The notes under the pieces were generated by a model that ran no database searches, was not told the origin of the DNA, and was given only the letters and a program-made list of their open reading frames with translations. Position numbers and translations under genes: made by a program. Below, in pieces: positions 9,268-16,959 of a DNA stretch of 64,000 bases (the stretch's first letter is position 1; every line of letters begins with the position of its first letter). This DNA comes from Myxococcota bacterium. GTDB lineage: Bacteria > Myxococcota_A > UBA9160 > UBA6930. The stretch lies in assembly GCA_028277885.1 (NCBI GenBank), contig JANQFK010000033.1, positions 62,001-126,000 on the forward strand. Reading direction: 5' to 3'.

Positions 9268-10184
9268 GCGCCGCCGCACTCGGGGCGCTGCTGGCCCTGG
9301 CTTCGGGCGCGTGCTGGGCCGCGCTCGACGCCATCCGGAAGCGACTGGGCAGGGAGCTCTCGCCGCTCGCGGTGCTGCTGGGGATCTCGGCCGCGCAGGT
9401 GCCGCTGTATATGGTGCTGGTGGCCGTGATGCCGGCGGGGGCCGGGGAGCGCGCGGGGCTGGGGCTCGCTGAGGTTCTGGGGCCGGGGCTGCTCGGCTGG
9501 ACCGGGCTCGCCGTCGTGGTGGCGGTGGTGGCGAACCTGCTGCTGATCCGCGCGCTCCAGCTCTCGCCGCTCTCGCTCACCACGCCCTACCTGAGCTTCA
9601 CGCCGGTGGCGACGCTCCTCACGGGCAGCCTGCTGCTGCGCCAGACGCCCAGCGCGCTGGGGCTGGCGGGCGTGGGGGTGGTGGTGCTCGGGGCGTTCGT
9701 GCTGAACGCGGGCTCGGCGGCGGAGGAGGCGAGCGCGAGCCGACACCCTCTGCGGGCCCTCGCGGCGCAACCGGGGAGCCGGCTCGCGCTGGGCGTGGCG
9801 GTGCTGTTCGGGCTCGGCAACGCGATCGACCGGCGAGCCGTGCTGCACGCCTCGGAGCTGGTGTACGCAGGGCTGCTCATGCTGCTCATGACCGGGGTGC
9901 TCGCGCTGCCGAGCCGCGGGCGCCGGGAGCTCCTGGCGAGCCGAAGGAGCTGGGGGTGGGTCGTGCTGGGGGGCGTGGTGATGTGCGCCGCCCTCCTGCT
10001 CCACCTCTTCGCGTTCCGGTACCTGTTCATCGCCTACGCGGACGCGGTGAAGCGGGCAGGCGGAAACCTGGTGGCGGTGATGATGGGGGCGATGCTGTTC
10101 GGCGAGGCCGACTGGAGGAGACGGCTCGGAGCCGCCGCCGTGATGAGCGTCGGTGTCGCGCTCATCCTGATCGGCTCACCGTGA
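9264..10184 (+). CDS. EamA/DMT family permease
   Basis: Inner-membrane drug/metabolite transporter of about ten helices, 306 residues if started at CTG 9264. The reading frame upstream of GTG 9372 encodes a perfect first DMT helix ([19 protein letters not shown]), so a start at 9372 would lose it. No ATG, GTG or TTG lies in frame between 9168 and 9372. CTG at 9264 overlaps the thiolase stop as CTGA, matching the NTGA coupling used elsewhere in the window, so I take it as the start with caution. Two EamA repeats are visible, each ending in a small-residue helix ([21 protein letters not shown]). It converges with and overlaps the HNH gene by 23 bases. Substrate unknown. Confidence 0.75.
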   Translation: MSAAALGALLALASGACWAALDAIRKRLGRELSPLAVLLGISAAQVPLYMVLVAVMPAGAGERAGLGLAEVLGPGLLGWTGLAVVVAVVANLLLIRALQLSPLSLTTPYLSFTPVATLLTGSLLLRQTPSALGLAGVGVVVLGAFVLNAGSAAEEASASRHPLRALAAQPGSRLALGVAVLFGLGNAIDRRAVLHASELVYAGLLMLLMTGVLALPSRGRRELLASRRSWGWVVLGGVVMCAALLLHLFAFRYLFIAYADAVKRAGGNLVAVMMGAMLFGEADWRRRLGAAAVMSVGVALILIGSP

Positions 10185-12099
10185 GGGCGACCTCGCCCGC
10201 CGAGTAGGAGCCCACCGGCAGGCTGTGAACGAGGCCGTCGGGGGCGCGGCCGTTCACGCGCACGAGCCCGCCGTGGACGCCGCGCAGGTGGTGCCAGGCG
10301 CAGAGCGTCACCCGGTTGTCGAGCGCGTTGCTGCCGCAACGGGATCGGAACACGACGTGGTGGTCGTGCAGGTTGCGGTAGGAGGTGCACCCCGGCAGCG
10401 CGCAGCGCCAGCCGTCGCGCTCGTGGACGCGGTGGGACGCGGGGAGCCGACCCTCGCGCAGGCTCCAGGTGGCGATGGCGTGGTCGAGCATGGCGACGAA
10501 GGCCTCGCCCGGCGTGGGCAGCCGACCCGTCTCGCGCTCGACACGACGCCGGACACTGCACAGCACCGCCCGGAGGAAGCGCGCGGCCGGTCGCGGCGCG
10601 AGCCAGTAGAGCTGGCGCGTCTCGGCCTCGGGCCCTGGCGAGGCCTCGCCCTCGGATCCACTGGAATGCGCACCCGCTTGCCGTCCCTCGGGGAGCCGCC
10701 CGGGCACGCCGCCCGACGCCTCGAAGGCGACCGGATCCTCGTCGGCGAGGACGAGCGCGGCATCGACGTCTTCCTCGAGGCGACGCGCCGTCACCCGCTC
10801 GGCCCGTGCGATCCACTCCCCCGCGAACCGCTTCGAGAGCGCGAGCACGGGCACCAGGGCATGGGCCTTCACCCAGGAGAGGCGGCCCTCGCGCCAGGCC
10901 CGGGCGAGCAGGGGCATGCCCTCCCCCGCCCTTGCGAGCCGGAGCAGCATGCGTGCCCTGCGCGGCGAGAGCCCGAGCCGCTCGCGCGCGAGCTCGTCGA
11001 GGCTTCGGTAGCCGGCTTCGTGGTGGAGACGGTCTCTAGCCACGCGGAGGAGTAGCGGCGCGATGCGCGCCTCGAGGCCCTGCTCGAGAGCGACCGCGCG
11101 CCGCAGGCGCGCATCGAGCTCCAGCGCGTCGATCGAGTCCAGGCCCGCGAGGAGCCCCGAGAGAAATGGCGACGCGGCGGGCCGCGCCCGATCCGCCTGC
11201 GCGGCGCACCCGTTCGCCGCCGCGCGGGTGGAAGGGCTGGAAGGCACCGATCGAGCCGGCTGGTCGCGGTCGGCGGCCACGTCGGGCTCTCGCCTGACCG
11301 CATCCCACGGTAGCTCCGAAACCTCGCGCGCGAGCGAGGGCTCGAGCGGAAGGGCCGAGGCCACCTCCGCCGCGACCGCCTCCATGGACTCCCAGACGGG
11401 AAGCGCCTCCCCGGCCACGCGCTGGGCGAGCCGGCGCGCATGACTCCAGCGCCCACGGGCGCTCGGCGCGCAGGGGATGCGGACCGCCTCGCGAGGCTCC
11501 TCGATGGACCCGTCCTCGTCGGTGGGGAGTGGACCCGCCCGGGCGGGATTGGCGCCGAGGGCCTGGAGATCGAGCGATCGAACCTCCCGCGCAAGTGCGC
11601 GAGCCGAGAGCTGCCGCGCGAGGCTCACCCAGCGCACCTCGTCCTCGGGACGGGCGACTCGACACAGGAGACGCACCTTCGTCCAGGTGAGAGCCCCGGT
11701 CTCCAGGGCCTCGGAGACCGCGGGCAGGCCCGACAGGATGCGACCCACGTGGGCGAGATCCTGGAGGGAGCGGGCCGAGAGCCCGAGGCGCTCGACCCCA
11801 TAGTCGCGCAGGCGGGCGAAGCCCAGGCGCTCCCACCCACGAGTCTCGACCAGGCGGACCGCGAGGAGCGTCAGCGCGCGGCGCAGCGGCCCGCGGGAGC
11901 GGGCGAGGGCCTCCAGGCGCTCGACCGGCCCGCCCCGTGACCCCTCCGCCCGACCGCTCGCTCGGAGGAGTGGCCGGGTGGAGGGGCATGGGCGGCGCTG
12001 GGGGAAGCGCAGCAGTTGGACTCCGGTCGGGACCAGAGGGTGACCGAGATCAGCATAGCGAAAGAAAGACGAAAGAAAACCGCCCTCGGGACTAGTCAC
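10162..12099 (-). CDS. DUF222-like HNH endonuclease
   Basis: Large HNH nuclease-like protein, about 645 residues from GTG 12099. Two similar helical segments (about residues 74-174 and 347-446) share the pattern of a lawn of Arg/Leu, then ERLGLS, later TW/SW-K-V/A, suggesting an internal duplication of a DUF222/13E12-type domain. The C-terminus (about 564-606) holds the HNH zinc site CALPGC, HDHHV, N and CAWHH. The start is uncertain: the frame is open to a TTG at 12231, but that extension crosses the IS right-end hairpin and low-complexity sequence, and an AT-rich promoter-like stretch lies at 12046-12085. The original 5' end may have been altered by the IS insertion. Role unknown; such proteins are common in actinobacteria and often mobile. 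Confidence 0.75.
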   Translation of the reverse strand: MTSPEGGFLSSFFRYADLGHPLVPTGVQLLRFPQRRPCPSTRPLLRASGRAEGSRGGPVERLEALARSRGPLRRALTLLAVRLVETRGWERLGFARLRDYGVERLGLSARSLQDLAHVGRILSGLPAVSEALETGALTWTKVRLLCRVARPEDEVRWVSLARQLSARALAREVRSLDLQALGANPARAGPLPTDEDGSIEEPREAVRIPCAPSARGRWSHARRLAQRVAGEALPVWESMEAVAAEVASALPLEPSLAREVSELPWDAVRREPDVAADRDQPARSVPSSPSTRAAANGCAAQADRARPAASPFLSGLLAGLDSIDALELDARLRRAVALEQGLEARIAPLLLRVARDRLHHEAGYRSLDELARERLGLSPRRARMLLRLARAGEGMPLLARAWREGRLSWVKAHALVPVLALSKRFAGEWIARAERVTARRLEEDVDAALVLADEDPVAFEASGGVPGRLPEGRQAGAHSSGSEGEASPGPEAETRQLYWLAPRPAARFLRAVLCSVRRRVERETGRLPTPGEAFVAMLDHAIATWSLREGRLPASHRVHERDGWRCALPGCTSYRNLHDHHVVFRSRCGSNALDNRVTLCAWHHLRGVHGGLVRVNGRAPDGLVHSLPVGSYSAGEVALTVSRSG

Positions 12100-12191
12100 T
12101 GACCGGACGCCCAAGCCTCCGGAGTGGGAGGAGAAACGCCCCGAGGGGGAGGGTGATGACGACGGCGGCGGCGAGGCCGATTGACCGATCC

Positions 12192-12206
12192 CCCGGCAAA
12201 GCCGGG
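12192..12206. repeat. right-end hairpin of the IS200-type element
   Basis: Perfect 6-base stem CCCGGC/GCCGGG with loop aaa. It matches the hairpin on the far side of tnpA except for the loop (aga there). Confidence 0.55.
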
Positions 12207-12243
12207 CGAATTCGGAAGGTGAGCCGCTCAACGCGGACTGAAC

Positions 12244-12283
12244 GGGGCCGCTGCGCGGCCCCTTGCGCCCCCTGAAGGGGGCG
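12244..12283 (-). terminator. tandem hairpins downstream of tnpA
   Basis: Two perfect hairpins follow the tnpA stop codon on the minus strand. CGCCCCC-tgaa-GGGGGCG (12266-12283) has a 7-base stem, and GGGGCCGC-tgc-GCGGCCCC (12244-12262) an 8-base stem. They may end the tnpA transcript and/or act as right-end structure for the transposase. Confidence 0.5.
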
Positions 12284-12287
12284 GCCC

Positions 12288-12716
12288 CTACAGCAGACCG
12301 AGCTGGTCGACCCGCCGGTCCTCTGCCTCGTGCTTCCGAATGTACTCTCGGATCACTGCCTCATCGCGACCCACCGTGGAGACGAAGTAGCCGCGCGCCC
12401 AGAAGTGCTGCCCCACGAAGTTGCGCCGTCTCTCCGCGAAGTTTCGCGCAATGTGGATCGCGCTCTTCCCCTTGATGAATCCCACGACCTGGGCCACGGC
12501 GTACTTCGGTGGGATCGAGATCATCATGTGCACGTGGTCCGGCATCAAGTGCCCTTCCTCGATCTCGCTCTCCTTCTGCCGCGCCAGACCTCGCAACACC
12601 CCACCGAGTTCCCGCCGAAGTTGACCGTAGATTGCCTTCTTCCGGTACTTCGGGATGAACACGACGTGGTACTTACACTCCCATTTCGAATGACTTAAAC
12701 TCTGGTAGTTGCTCAA
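12288..12716 (-). CDS. tnpA: IS200-family Y1 (HUH) transposase TnpA
   Basis: 142-residue single-strand transposase. The HUH metal-binding motif is PDHVHMMIS, and the catalytic Tyr is in the C-terminal helix VIREYIRKHEAE. The N-terminal YHVVFIPKYRKK is typical of IS200. Length is normal and no frameshift is seen, so it looks functional. The start is TTG 12716, preceded by a strong GGGAGGGAG ribosome site. That site is the 3' arm of an 11-base stem-loop (12723-12763), which would hide it in the mRNA, as known for IS200 translation control. Base composition is visibly lower in GC than the flanks, supporting recent transfer. Confidence 0.95.
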   Translation of the reverse strand: MSNYQSLSHSKWECKYHVVFIPKYRKKAIYGQLRRELGGVLRGLARQKESEIEEGHLMPDHVHMMISIPPKYAVAQVVGFIKGKSAIHIARNFAERRRNFVGQHFWARGYFVSTVGRDEAVIREYIRKHEAEDRRVDQLGLL

Positions 12717-12722
12717 GAAAAG

Positions 12723-12763
12723 ACTCCCTCCCGATGAAGCTTTGGCGGCTCACGGGAGGGAGT
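12723..12763 (-). promoter_or_regulatory. stem-loop hiding the tnpA ribosome binding site
   Basis: Perfect 11-base inverted repeat ACTCCCTCCCG (12723-12733) and CGGGAGGGAGT (12753-12763). In the minus-strand mRNA the downstream arm contains the GGGAGGGAG Shine-Dalgarno of tnpA, starting about 6-9 bases before the TTG start. Pairing would repress translation. Confidence 0.7.
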
Positions 12764-12804
12764 TCTCGTTCGCAACTCCCGGAATTGTCAAACTCTGGCT
12801 GCCT

Positions 12805-12821
12805 CCCCGGCAGAGCCGGGG
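12805..12821. repeat. left-end hairpin of the IS200-type element
   Basis: CCCCGGC-aga-GCCGGGG, a perfect 7-base stem that can be extended by G-T and C-G pairs. It is upstream of tnpA and about 16 bases from the stop codon of the chain-length gene. Confidence 0.55.
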
Positions 12822-12837
12822 GGACTCCTAAGCTGGT

Positions 12838-13989
12838 CTAGCGGATGCGCGGGATCGTGCCGAGCACCGGGACCTCGAAGTCCTCCTCGAGCTCGTCGGC
12901 GGAGACCATCACCGGATCGCGAAGCTCGAGCAGCAGGCCCAGCACCGCGGCCAGGGACGCGGAGAGCAGCGCGCCGGCGGCGTAGTAGTTGCGACGGCTG
13001 CGCTCCGGCACCGTGGGAGGCTCCGCGCGCTCCAGCACGACCACGCGCTCGGACCGCTCCTGGGCCTCGACCTGGGCCGCGAGCCTCGCCTCCTGGAGCC
13101 GGCCGAGGGCGTCGACGTAGCGCTCGGCGAGGGCCTCCTCGGTCTTCCTGGCGGCGTCGAGCTCGCGCTGGGCCGCGCGGGCGCCGCTGCGCCGGGAGAC
13201 CTCGCGGATCTCCGCGACGAGCCGCTCGATGCGGCCCTCGAGGGAGACCACGGTGGGGTGCTCGCCGGTGTAGCGGGTCTTCTCGTCGGCGAGGCTCTCG
13301 CGCAGCTGGTCGAGCTCCCGCTGCAGCTCGCGGACGTGGCGACGCTCGTAGGAGCGCTTGCGCAGGGCCTCGAGCTCGACGCGGTGGGCTTCGAGGGCGC
13401 GCTCGGCGCGCTCGAGATCCTGCTCGAGGAGCGCGGTCGTCGTCTCCACCTGGCTGCTGCGCATGCGCGTGCCGGCCTCGACGAAGGCATCGGTGAGCTC
13501 GTTGGCGATGGTGGCCGCCAGCTCCCGCTCCCGGGAGCGGAAGGAGACGCGGAAGAGCTCCGGGGTGGCGAAGTAGCCGCGGGGTGCGATGCCGCTCTCG
13601 GGCGTGATCTGCAGGTCGTTCCGCATGGCCTCGACCACCAGGGAGATCGGGGCCTCGCGGCGAAGCTCCGGGTAGAGGTCGTAGTCCTGGATCCAGACCA
13701 GCAGGCGGTCCCGGGAGAGCGCCTCGGCCACCATGGCGTTCAGGCGGGCGGTTCCCTCGTCCCCCACGGTGCGGCGCACGAAGTCCTCGTCGAGCCGCGG
13801 GTTCGACACCAGCACCGACGCGTGGGCGGCGAACACCGGGGTGACCCACAGGCGCACGCCGACGAGGGTCGCCACCAGCCCGAGCCCCATCACGGCGAGC
13901 ATCCACCACCCGCGGCGCCGCACCACGCCGACGGGGTCGCGCAGGGGCGCCGGGAGCGCGCCGAGGGCGAGGGCCTCCTCGCTCTTCAC
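12838..13989 (-). CDS. polysaccharide chain-length determinant (Wzz/GumC-like)
   Basis: 383-residue polysaccharide co-polymerase of the inner membrane, setting exopolysaccharide chain length with the kinase encoded just upstream. A cytoplasmic N-terminus is followed by TM1 (WWMLAVMGLGLVATLVGVRL), a periplasmic Wzz domain starting VTPVFAAHASVLV, a long coiled coil (about residues 200-320, Glu/Arg/Leu-rich) and TM2 (AAGALLSASLAAVLGLLL). It ends in a short tail with EVPVLGTIPRI, as in XrtA-associated chain-length proteins. GTG 13989 overlaps the kinase stop as GTGA. Downstream lies the IS200 element at once, so further exopolysaccharide genes may have been displaced. Confidence 0.88.
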   Translation of the reverse strand: MKSEEALALGALPAPLRDPVGVVRRRGWWMLAVMGLGLVATLVGVRLWVTPVFAAHASVLVSNPRLDEDFVRRTVGDEGTARLNAMVAEALSRDRLLVWIQDYDLYPELRREAPISLVVEAMRNDLQITPESGIAPRGYFATPELFRVSFRSRERELAATIANELTDAFVEAGTRMRSSQVETTTALLEQDLERAERALEAHRVELEALRKRSYERRHVRELQRELDQLRESLADEKTRYTGEHPTVVSLEGRIERLVAEIREVSRRSGARAAQRELDAARKTEEALAERYVDALGRLQEARLAAQVEAQERSERVVVLERAEPPTVPERSRRNYYAAGALLSASLAAVLGLLLELRDPVMVSADELEEDFEVPVLGTIPRIR

Positions 13990-14849
13990 GGTCGTCCCGC
14001 GCCGGGCGGCGGGTGGTAGTAGCCGTACTGCGAGACGTGGCGCGGGGTGGAGGTGCGGTTCACCAGCGCGCCGAGGAGCCGGTCCCGGGGAATCGCGGCG
14101 AACAGCTCCCGAAGGGCCCGCTGGCGCGTCACGCCCACCGCCGAGATCAGCAGCCAGGCGTCCACCCGGGCCAGGGTCAGCGTGGTGTCGGGAGCCAGCA
14201 GCACCGGCGAGGTGTCCAGGACGATCGTGTCGTAGCGGGCCTCGAGCCACTCGAGGAGCCGCGGCAGCTCCGGGCTGGCGAGGCTCTGGTGGGCGTAGGG
14301 AGAGCCGTGAAGGGCGGGCAGCACGTCGAGGTTCGGGACCTGGGTTCGCAGCAGCGCCGCCTCGGGCTCGGCGAAGCCCGAGAGGACGCGCTCGACGCCG
14401 ACCTCGGCCTCGATCGAGAGCCCCGCCGCGACGGCGGGGCGGCGCAGGTCGAGGTCGACGAGCACGAAGCGCTTGTCGCTCGAGAGGTCGGCGAGGGCGA
14501 GGGCGAGGTTGCAGGCGCTGGTCGTCTTGCCCTCGCCGCGCAGCGCGCTGGTGAGGGCGAGGCTGCGCACGCCGCGCTCCCCGAGCTCGCGACGCAGGCG
14601 GAGCGCGGCCTGGCGGAAGCGCTCGGCGGCGGCGCCGCTGCTGCGCACGAGCACGGCGCGGCTCCGCCACGCGCCGCTGCGGCCGGCCGGGATCTCCACC
14701 TGGGCGGCGGAGTCCCGGGCGGCGTCGCTCCCCGGAGCCGCGTCACGAGGCGACGGGGACGCGGGGCGCGGGGCGGGGGAGGCCGGGTCGCCGGCTCCCC
14801 CTTCCTCTCGCTCCCGCGCACGGCGCAGGGCGTCGGAGATCTCGCCCAT
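13986..14849 (-). CDS. CpsD/CapB-family tyrosine autokinase
   Basis: 287-residue BY-kinase partner of the chain-length protein, cytoplasmic. A disordered Pro/Ala-rich N-terminus (about 20-55) precedes the P-loop SALRGEGKTT (101-110) and Walker A' VLVDLDLRRP (129-138). A Walker B-like TIVLDTSPVL follows. The C-terminal tail SQYGYYHPP has three tyrosines, a short version of the usual autophosphorylation cluster. Start ATG 14849 is one base after the ATPase stop, and the stop overlaps the next start by four bases. This indicates an operon ATPase-kinase-chain-length protein, the arrangement seen with PEP-CTERM/exosortase exopolysaccharide loci. Confidence 0.9.
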   Translation of the reverse strand: MGEISDALRRAREREEGGAGDPASPAPRPASPSPRDAAPGSDAARDSAAQVEIPAGRSGAWRSRAVLVRSSGAAAERFRQAALRLRRELGERGVRSLALTSALRGEGKTTSACNLALALADLSSDKRFVLVDLDLRRPAVAAGLSIEAEVGVERVLSGFAEPEAALLRTQVPNLDVLPALHGSPYAHQSLASPELPRLLEWLEARYDTIVLDTSPVLLAPDTTLTLARVDAWLLISAVGVTRQRALRELFAAIPRDRLLGALVNRTSTPRHVSQYGYYHPPPGAGRP

Positions 14850-14850
14850 C

Positions 14851-15690
14851 TCAGGCCTCCCCGCGCCGGGCGAAGCCGACGCCCGCCTCGGCCATCTCCT
14901 TGGCCTTCCGCTCGATCAGGCCCGGCGGCACCGGCCGGACCTCCTGGGAGAAGGCGGCGATGAGCACGCGGTCGGCGAGGACGTTCAGCAGCCGCGGGCA
15001 GCCCCCGGAGAAGTCGTGGAACACCTCCTCGAAGCCCGGCGCGAACACCGACTCGATCTGGCCCCCCGCCACCGCGATGCGATGGGCGAGGTAGGGCGCG
15101 ATCTCGTCCCGGCCCAGGAAGCTCACGTGGTGCTCGATGGCGACGCGCTGGCGCAGCTGGACCAGGGACGGGTCGGCCAGCTTGGCGCGCAGCTCGGGCT
15201 GGCCGGAGAGGACGATGTGCAGCAGCTTCGCGCGGTCCGTCTCGAGGTTCGAGAGCAGCCGCACCTCCTCGAGCACCGCCGGCGAGAGGTTCTGGGCCTC
15301 GTCGATGATCAGCACCGCGTGCTCCCCGGCCTCGAGGCGCGCGAGCAGGTAGCGGTTGAAGGCGATCAGGAAGTCCGCCTTGCTCTCGAAGGGGCCCTCC
15401 AGCCGGAACTCCGCGGCGACGAGCTTCAGCAGGTCGATCGGACCGAGGTCCGCGGTGTTGAAGACCAGCGCGGTGTCGAGGTCGCGGGGCACCTCCGCGA
15501 GGGCGGCGTGGAGGAGCGTCGTCTTGCCGGCGCCGATCTCGCCCGTGAGCAGGATGAAGCCCTTGCGCTGCAGGATGCCGTAGAGCAGCACGGCCAGGCC
15601 TTCCTGGTGGGCGTCGGAGCGCCACAGGAAGCGCGGATCGGGGCTCAGCGAGAAGGGCGGCTCGGACAAACCGAAGAAGGACTCGTACAC
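14851..15690 (-). CDS. GspA/ExeA-like AAA ATPase (XrtA-associated type)
   Basis: 279-residue cytoplasmic ATPase beginning MYESFFGLSEPPFSLSPDPR, the hallmark start of ExeA/GspA and exosortase-associated ATPases. Walker A is GEIGAGKTT (50-58) and Walker B VLIIDEAQNL; sensor-like LSGQPELRAKL and the C-terminal FSGGCPRLLNVLAD helix are present. No peptidoglycan-binding tail is present, unlike full GspA. GTG 15690 is the start. It is first gene of the exopolysaccharide operon; a TACGCT hexamer about 70 bases upstream could be its -10. The family acts with secretion or exopolysaccharide machinery; its exact role is not known. Confidence 0.9.
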   Translation of the reverse strand: MYESFFGLSEPPFSLSPDPRFLWRSDAHQEGLAVLLYGILQRKGFILLTGEIGAGKTTLLHAALAEVPRDLDTALVFNTADLGPIDLLKLVAAEFRLEGPFESKADFLIAFNRYLLARLEAGEHAVLIIDEAQNLSPAVLEEVRLLSNLETDRAKLLHIVLSGQPELRAKLADPSLVQLRQRVAIEHHVSFLGRDEIAPYLAHRIAVAGGQIESVFAPGFEEVFHDFSGGCPRLLNVLADRVLIAAFSQEVRPVPPGLIERKAKEMAEAGVGFARRGEA

Positions 15691-15819
15691 CGCCGACCTC
15701 GAACCCTCGGACCAGCGCCCCCGACCCTGGAGTGGGTCGGTGGCCAGAGCGACTCGGCAGCGTACCGAAGGGCCGCGTCCGCGTCACCCCAGGGGGATCG
15801 ACCCGCGCGGCACGCCTGC

Positions 15820-16749
15820 CTAGAGGCCGCAGCCAGGCAGGGCGTCGTAGATGCGGCTGCCGAGCTCGCGCACCTCGTGGAAGTGGACCTCGTCCGCGAA
15901 GGGCTCCACGGGCTCGTAGCGCAGGTCGTCCACCAGGGGGCCGAGGCAGCCGGCGGGGTGGTCGAGCGCGGCGTCCACCTGGGCGTCGTGCACCGCCTGC
16001 ACCCAGGCGTTGGGCTGGGTCGTGCAGGCGGGCCAGGAGAAGCGGCACAGGCCCAGGCCGACGGGCACCACCATCACCGGCGCGCCCGTGAGCGCGGCGG
16101 CCTGGTCGATGGCGTCGAGCATCCCGGCGTACATGCCCGCGTAGGTTTCCTCGACGGACAGCCCCTGGATCTGGGCCTCGTTGGCGTCGCTCTCCCCCAG
16201 GTGGAAGACGGTGAGGTCCGGCGCCCAGCCGGACTCGAGCAGCTGGCTCTCGAAGCGGTTCTGCCAGTGCACCTCGTCCGGCCGCCAGCGCGGCGGCCCG
16301 CCCTGGAAGCCCCAGACCAGGCGCGTGTTGCTCACGGCGCCGGCGAGCAGCAGCAGGGACTCCTGGCGCTCGCGCACCACGCGGCGGGCGAACTCCGCCC
16401 AGGGCCCCTCCCGGGTCTCGCCGGCGAAGAAGGCCCAGATCCGGTCGGCGGGCGGGACGTGGACGTAGGAGCCGACCAGGCGCACCCAGGCGTCGTCGCT
16501 GGCGCGGTAGCCGCAGGTCCGGTGCGACCAGTCGTCCGGGCGCCTCGCCTCGGTGCTCCAGCCCTCGAGCTGGGACTGGGCCACCGCGACCGCGATGGTG
16601 AGGGAGCCCGCCGAGCCCGCGGGCGGGCAGGCGATGGGCGCTTCGCAGCTGTTCGCCATCGCGAGGGCCGCGACGGCGGCCAGTGCGAGCACCGCCCCCC
16701 GCACGGGCTCCCCGGAGGCCCTTCTGGAGACGCAGGAGGGGTGTCCCAT
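15820..16749 (-). CDS. secreted SASA-type (sialate O-acetylesterase-like) SGNH hydrolase
   Basis: 309-residue exported esterase-like protein. The N-terminus has a hydrophobic segment (AVLALAAVAALAMANSC, possibly a lipoprotein site at Cys35). Then come block I AVAQSQLEG with putative nucleophile Ser59 (usual GQSNMEG), block III HLGESDANEAQ, and block V DEVHFHEVRELGSRIYDAL giving the Asp-x-x-His pair. These are the sialate O-acetylesterase/carbohydrate esterase landmarks, though block I is divergent. Start ATG 16749. Next to the exopolysaccharide genes it may remove acyl groups from the polymer (inference). 210 bases separate it from the divergent cytochrome gene. Confidence 0.72.
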   Translation of the reverse strand: MGHPSCVSRRASGEPVRGAVLALAAVAALAMANSCEAPIACPPAGSAGSLTIAVAVAQSQLEGWSTEARRPDDWSHRTCGYRASDDAWVRLVGSYVHVPPADRIWAFFAGETREGPWAEFARRVVRERQESLLLLAGAVSNTRLVWGFQGGPPRWRPDEVHWQNRFESQLLESGWAPDLTVFHLGESDANEAQIQGLSVEETYAGMYAGMLDAIDQAAALTGAPVMVVPVGLGLCRFSWPACTTQPNAWVQAVHDAQVDAALDHPAGCLGPLVDDLRYEPVEPFADEVHFHEVRELGSRIYDALPGCGL

Positions 16750-16959
16750 CGCAGTGCAGAGTGGCCGTCTGCCCCGTCTCGTGGCAGCGCATCGGGCTGC
16801 TGCGGGGCCCCGTGGGACGCAGCTCCGGGGAGGTTCCGGGCGCCTGCTGCCGGAAGTTGCCGCCCTGGAAGTGGATTCCGTGTATGCTGGGGCCGACGAG
16901 ATGGGTCGCTCTTCCCCATCATCGATCCCGCGCCACTCCGAGCCCGATAGGAGGTGTTC

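Larger units (their letters stand above)
12190..12830 (-). mobile_element. IS200/IS605-family insertion sequence (single tnpA)
   Basis: About 640 bases comprising a single Y1 transposase gene between hairpin-bearing ends, as expected for IS200-type elements, which have no terminal inverted repeats. The outermost hairpins are CCCGGC-aaa-GCCGGG (12192-12206) and CCCCGGC-aga-GCCGGGG (12805-12821). They are nearly identical and lie in the same orientation, consistent with left- and right-end hairpins bound by TnpA. Exact boundaries and the cleavage tetranucleotides cannot be fixed without an empty-site sequence. The element sits between the HNH gene and the exopolysaccharide module. Confidence 0.7.

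Noticed and set aside
11871-12056. A 61-residue ATG frame upstream of the HNH gene
   Set aside because: It has no ribosome site or recognisable content and is out of frame with the nuclease. The ATG lies in the AT-rich promoter-like stretch.
10162-12716. HNH protein plus transposase as a restriction or defence island
   Set aside because: No methylase, helicase or other defence gene is nearby, and the flanking genes are metabolic. Chance insertion explains the pair.
16857-16888. TTGCCG and TATGCT as a complete promoter for the cytochrome gene
   Set aside because: The spacer would be 20 bases, too long for sigma70. Only the -10-like hexamer is mentioned with the gene.
16954-16959. GTG 16954 as start of the cytochrome gene
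   Set aside because: It overlaps the AGGAGGT ribosome site that serves ATG 16960.
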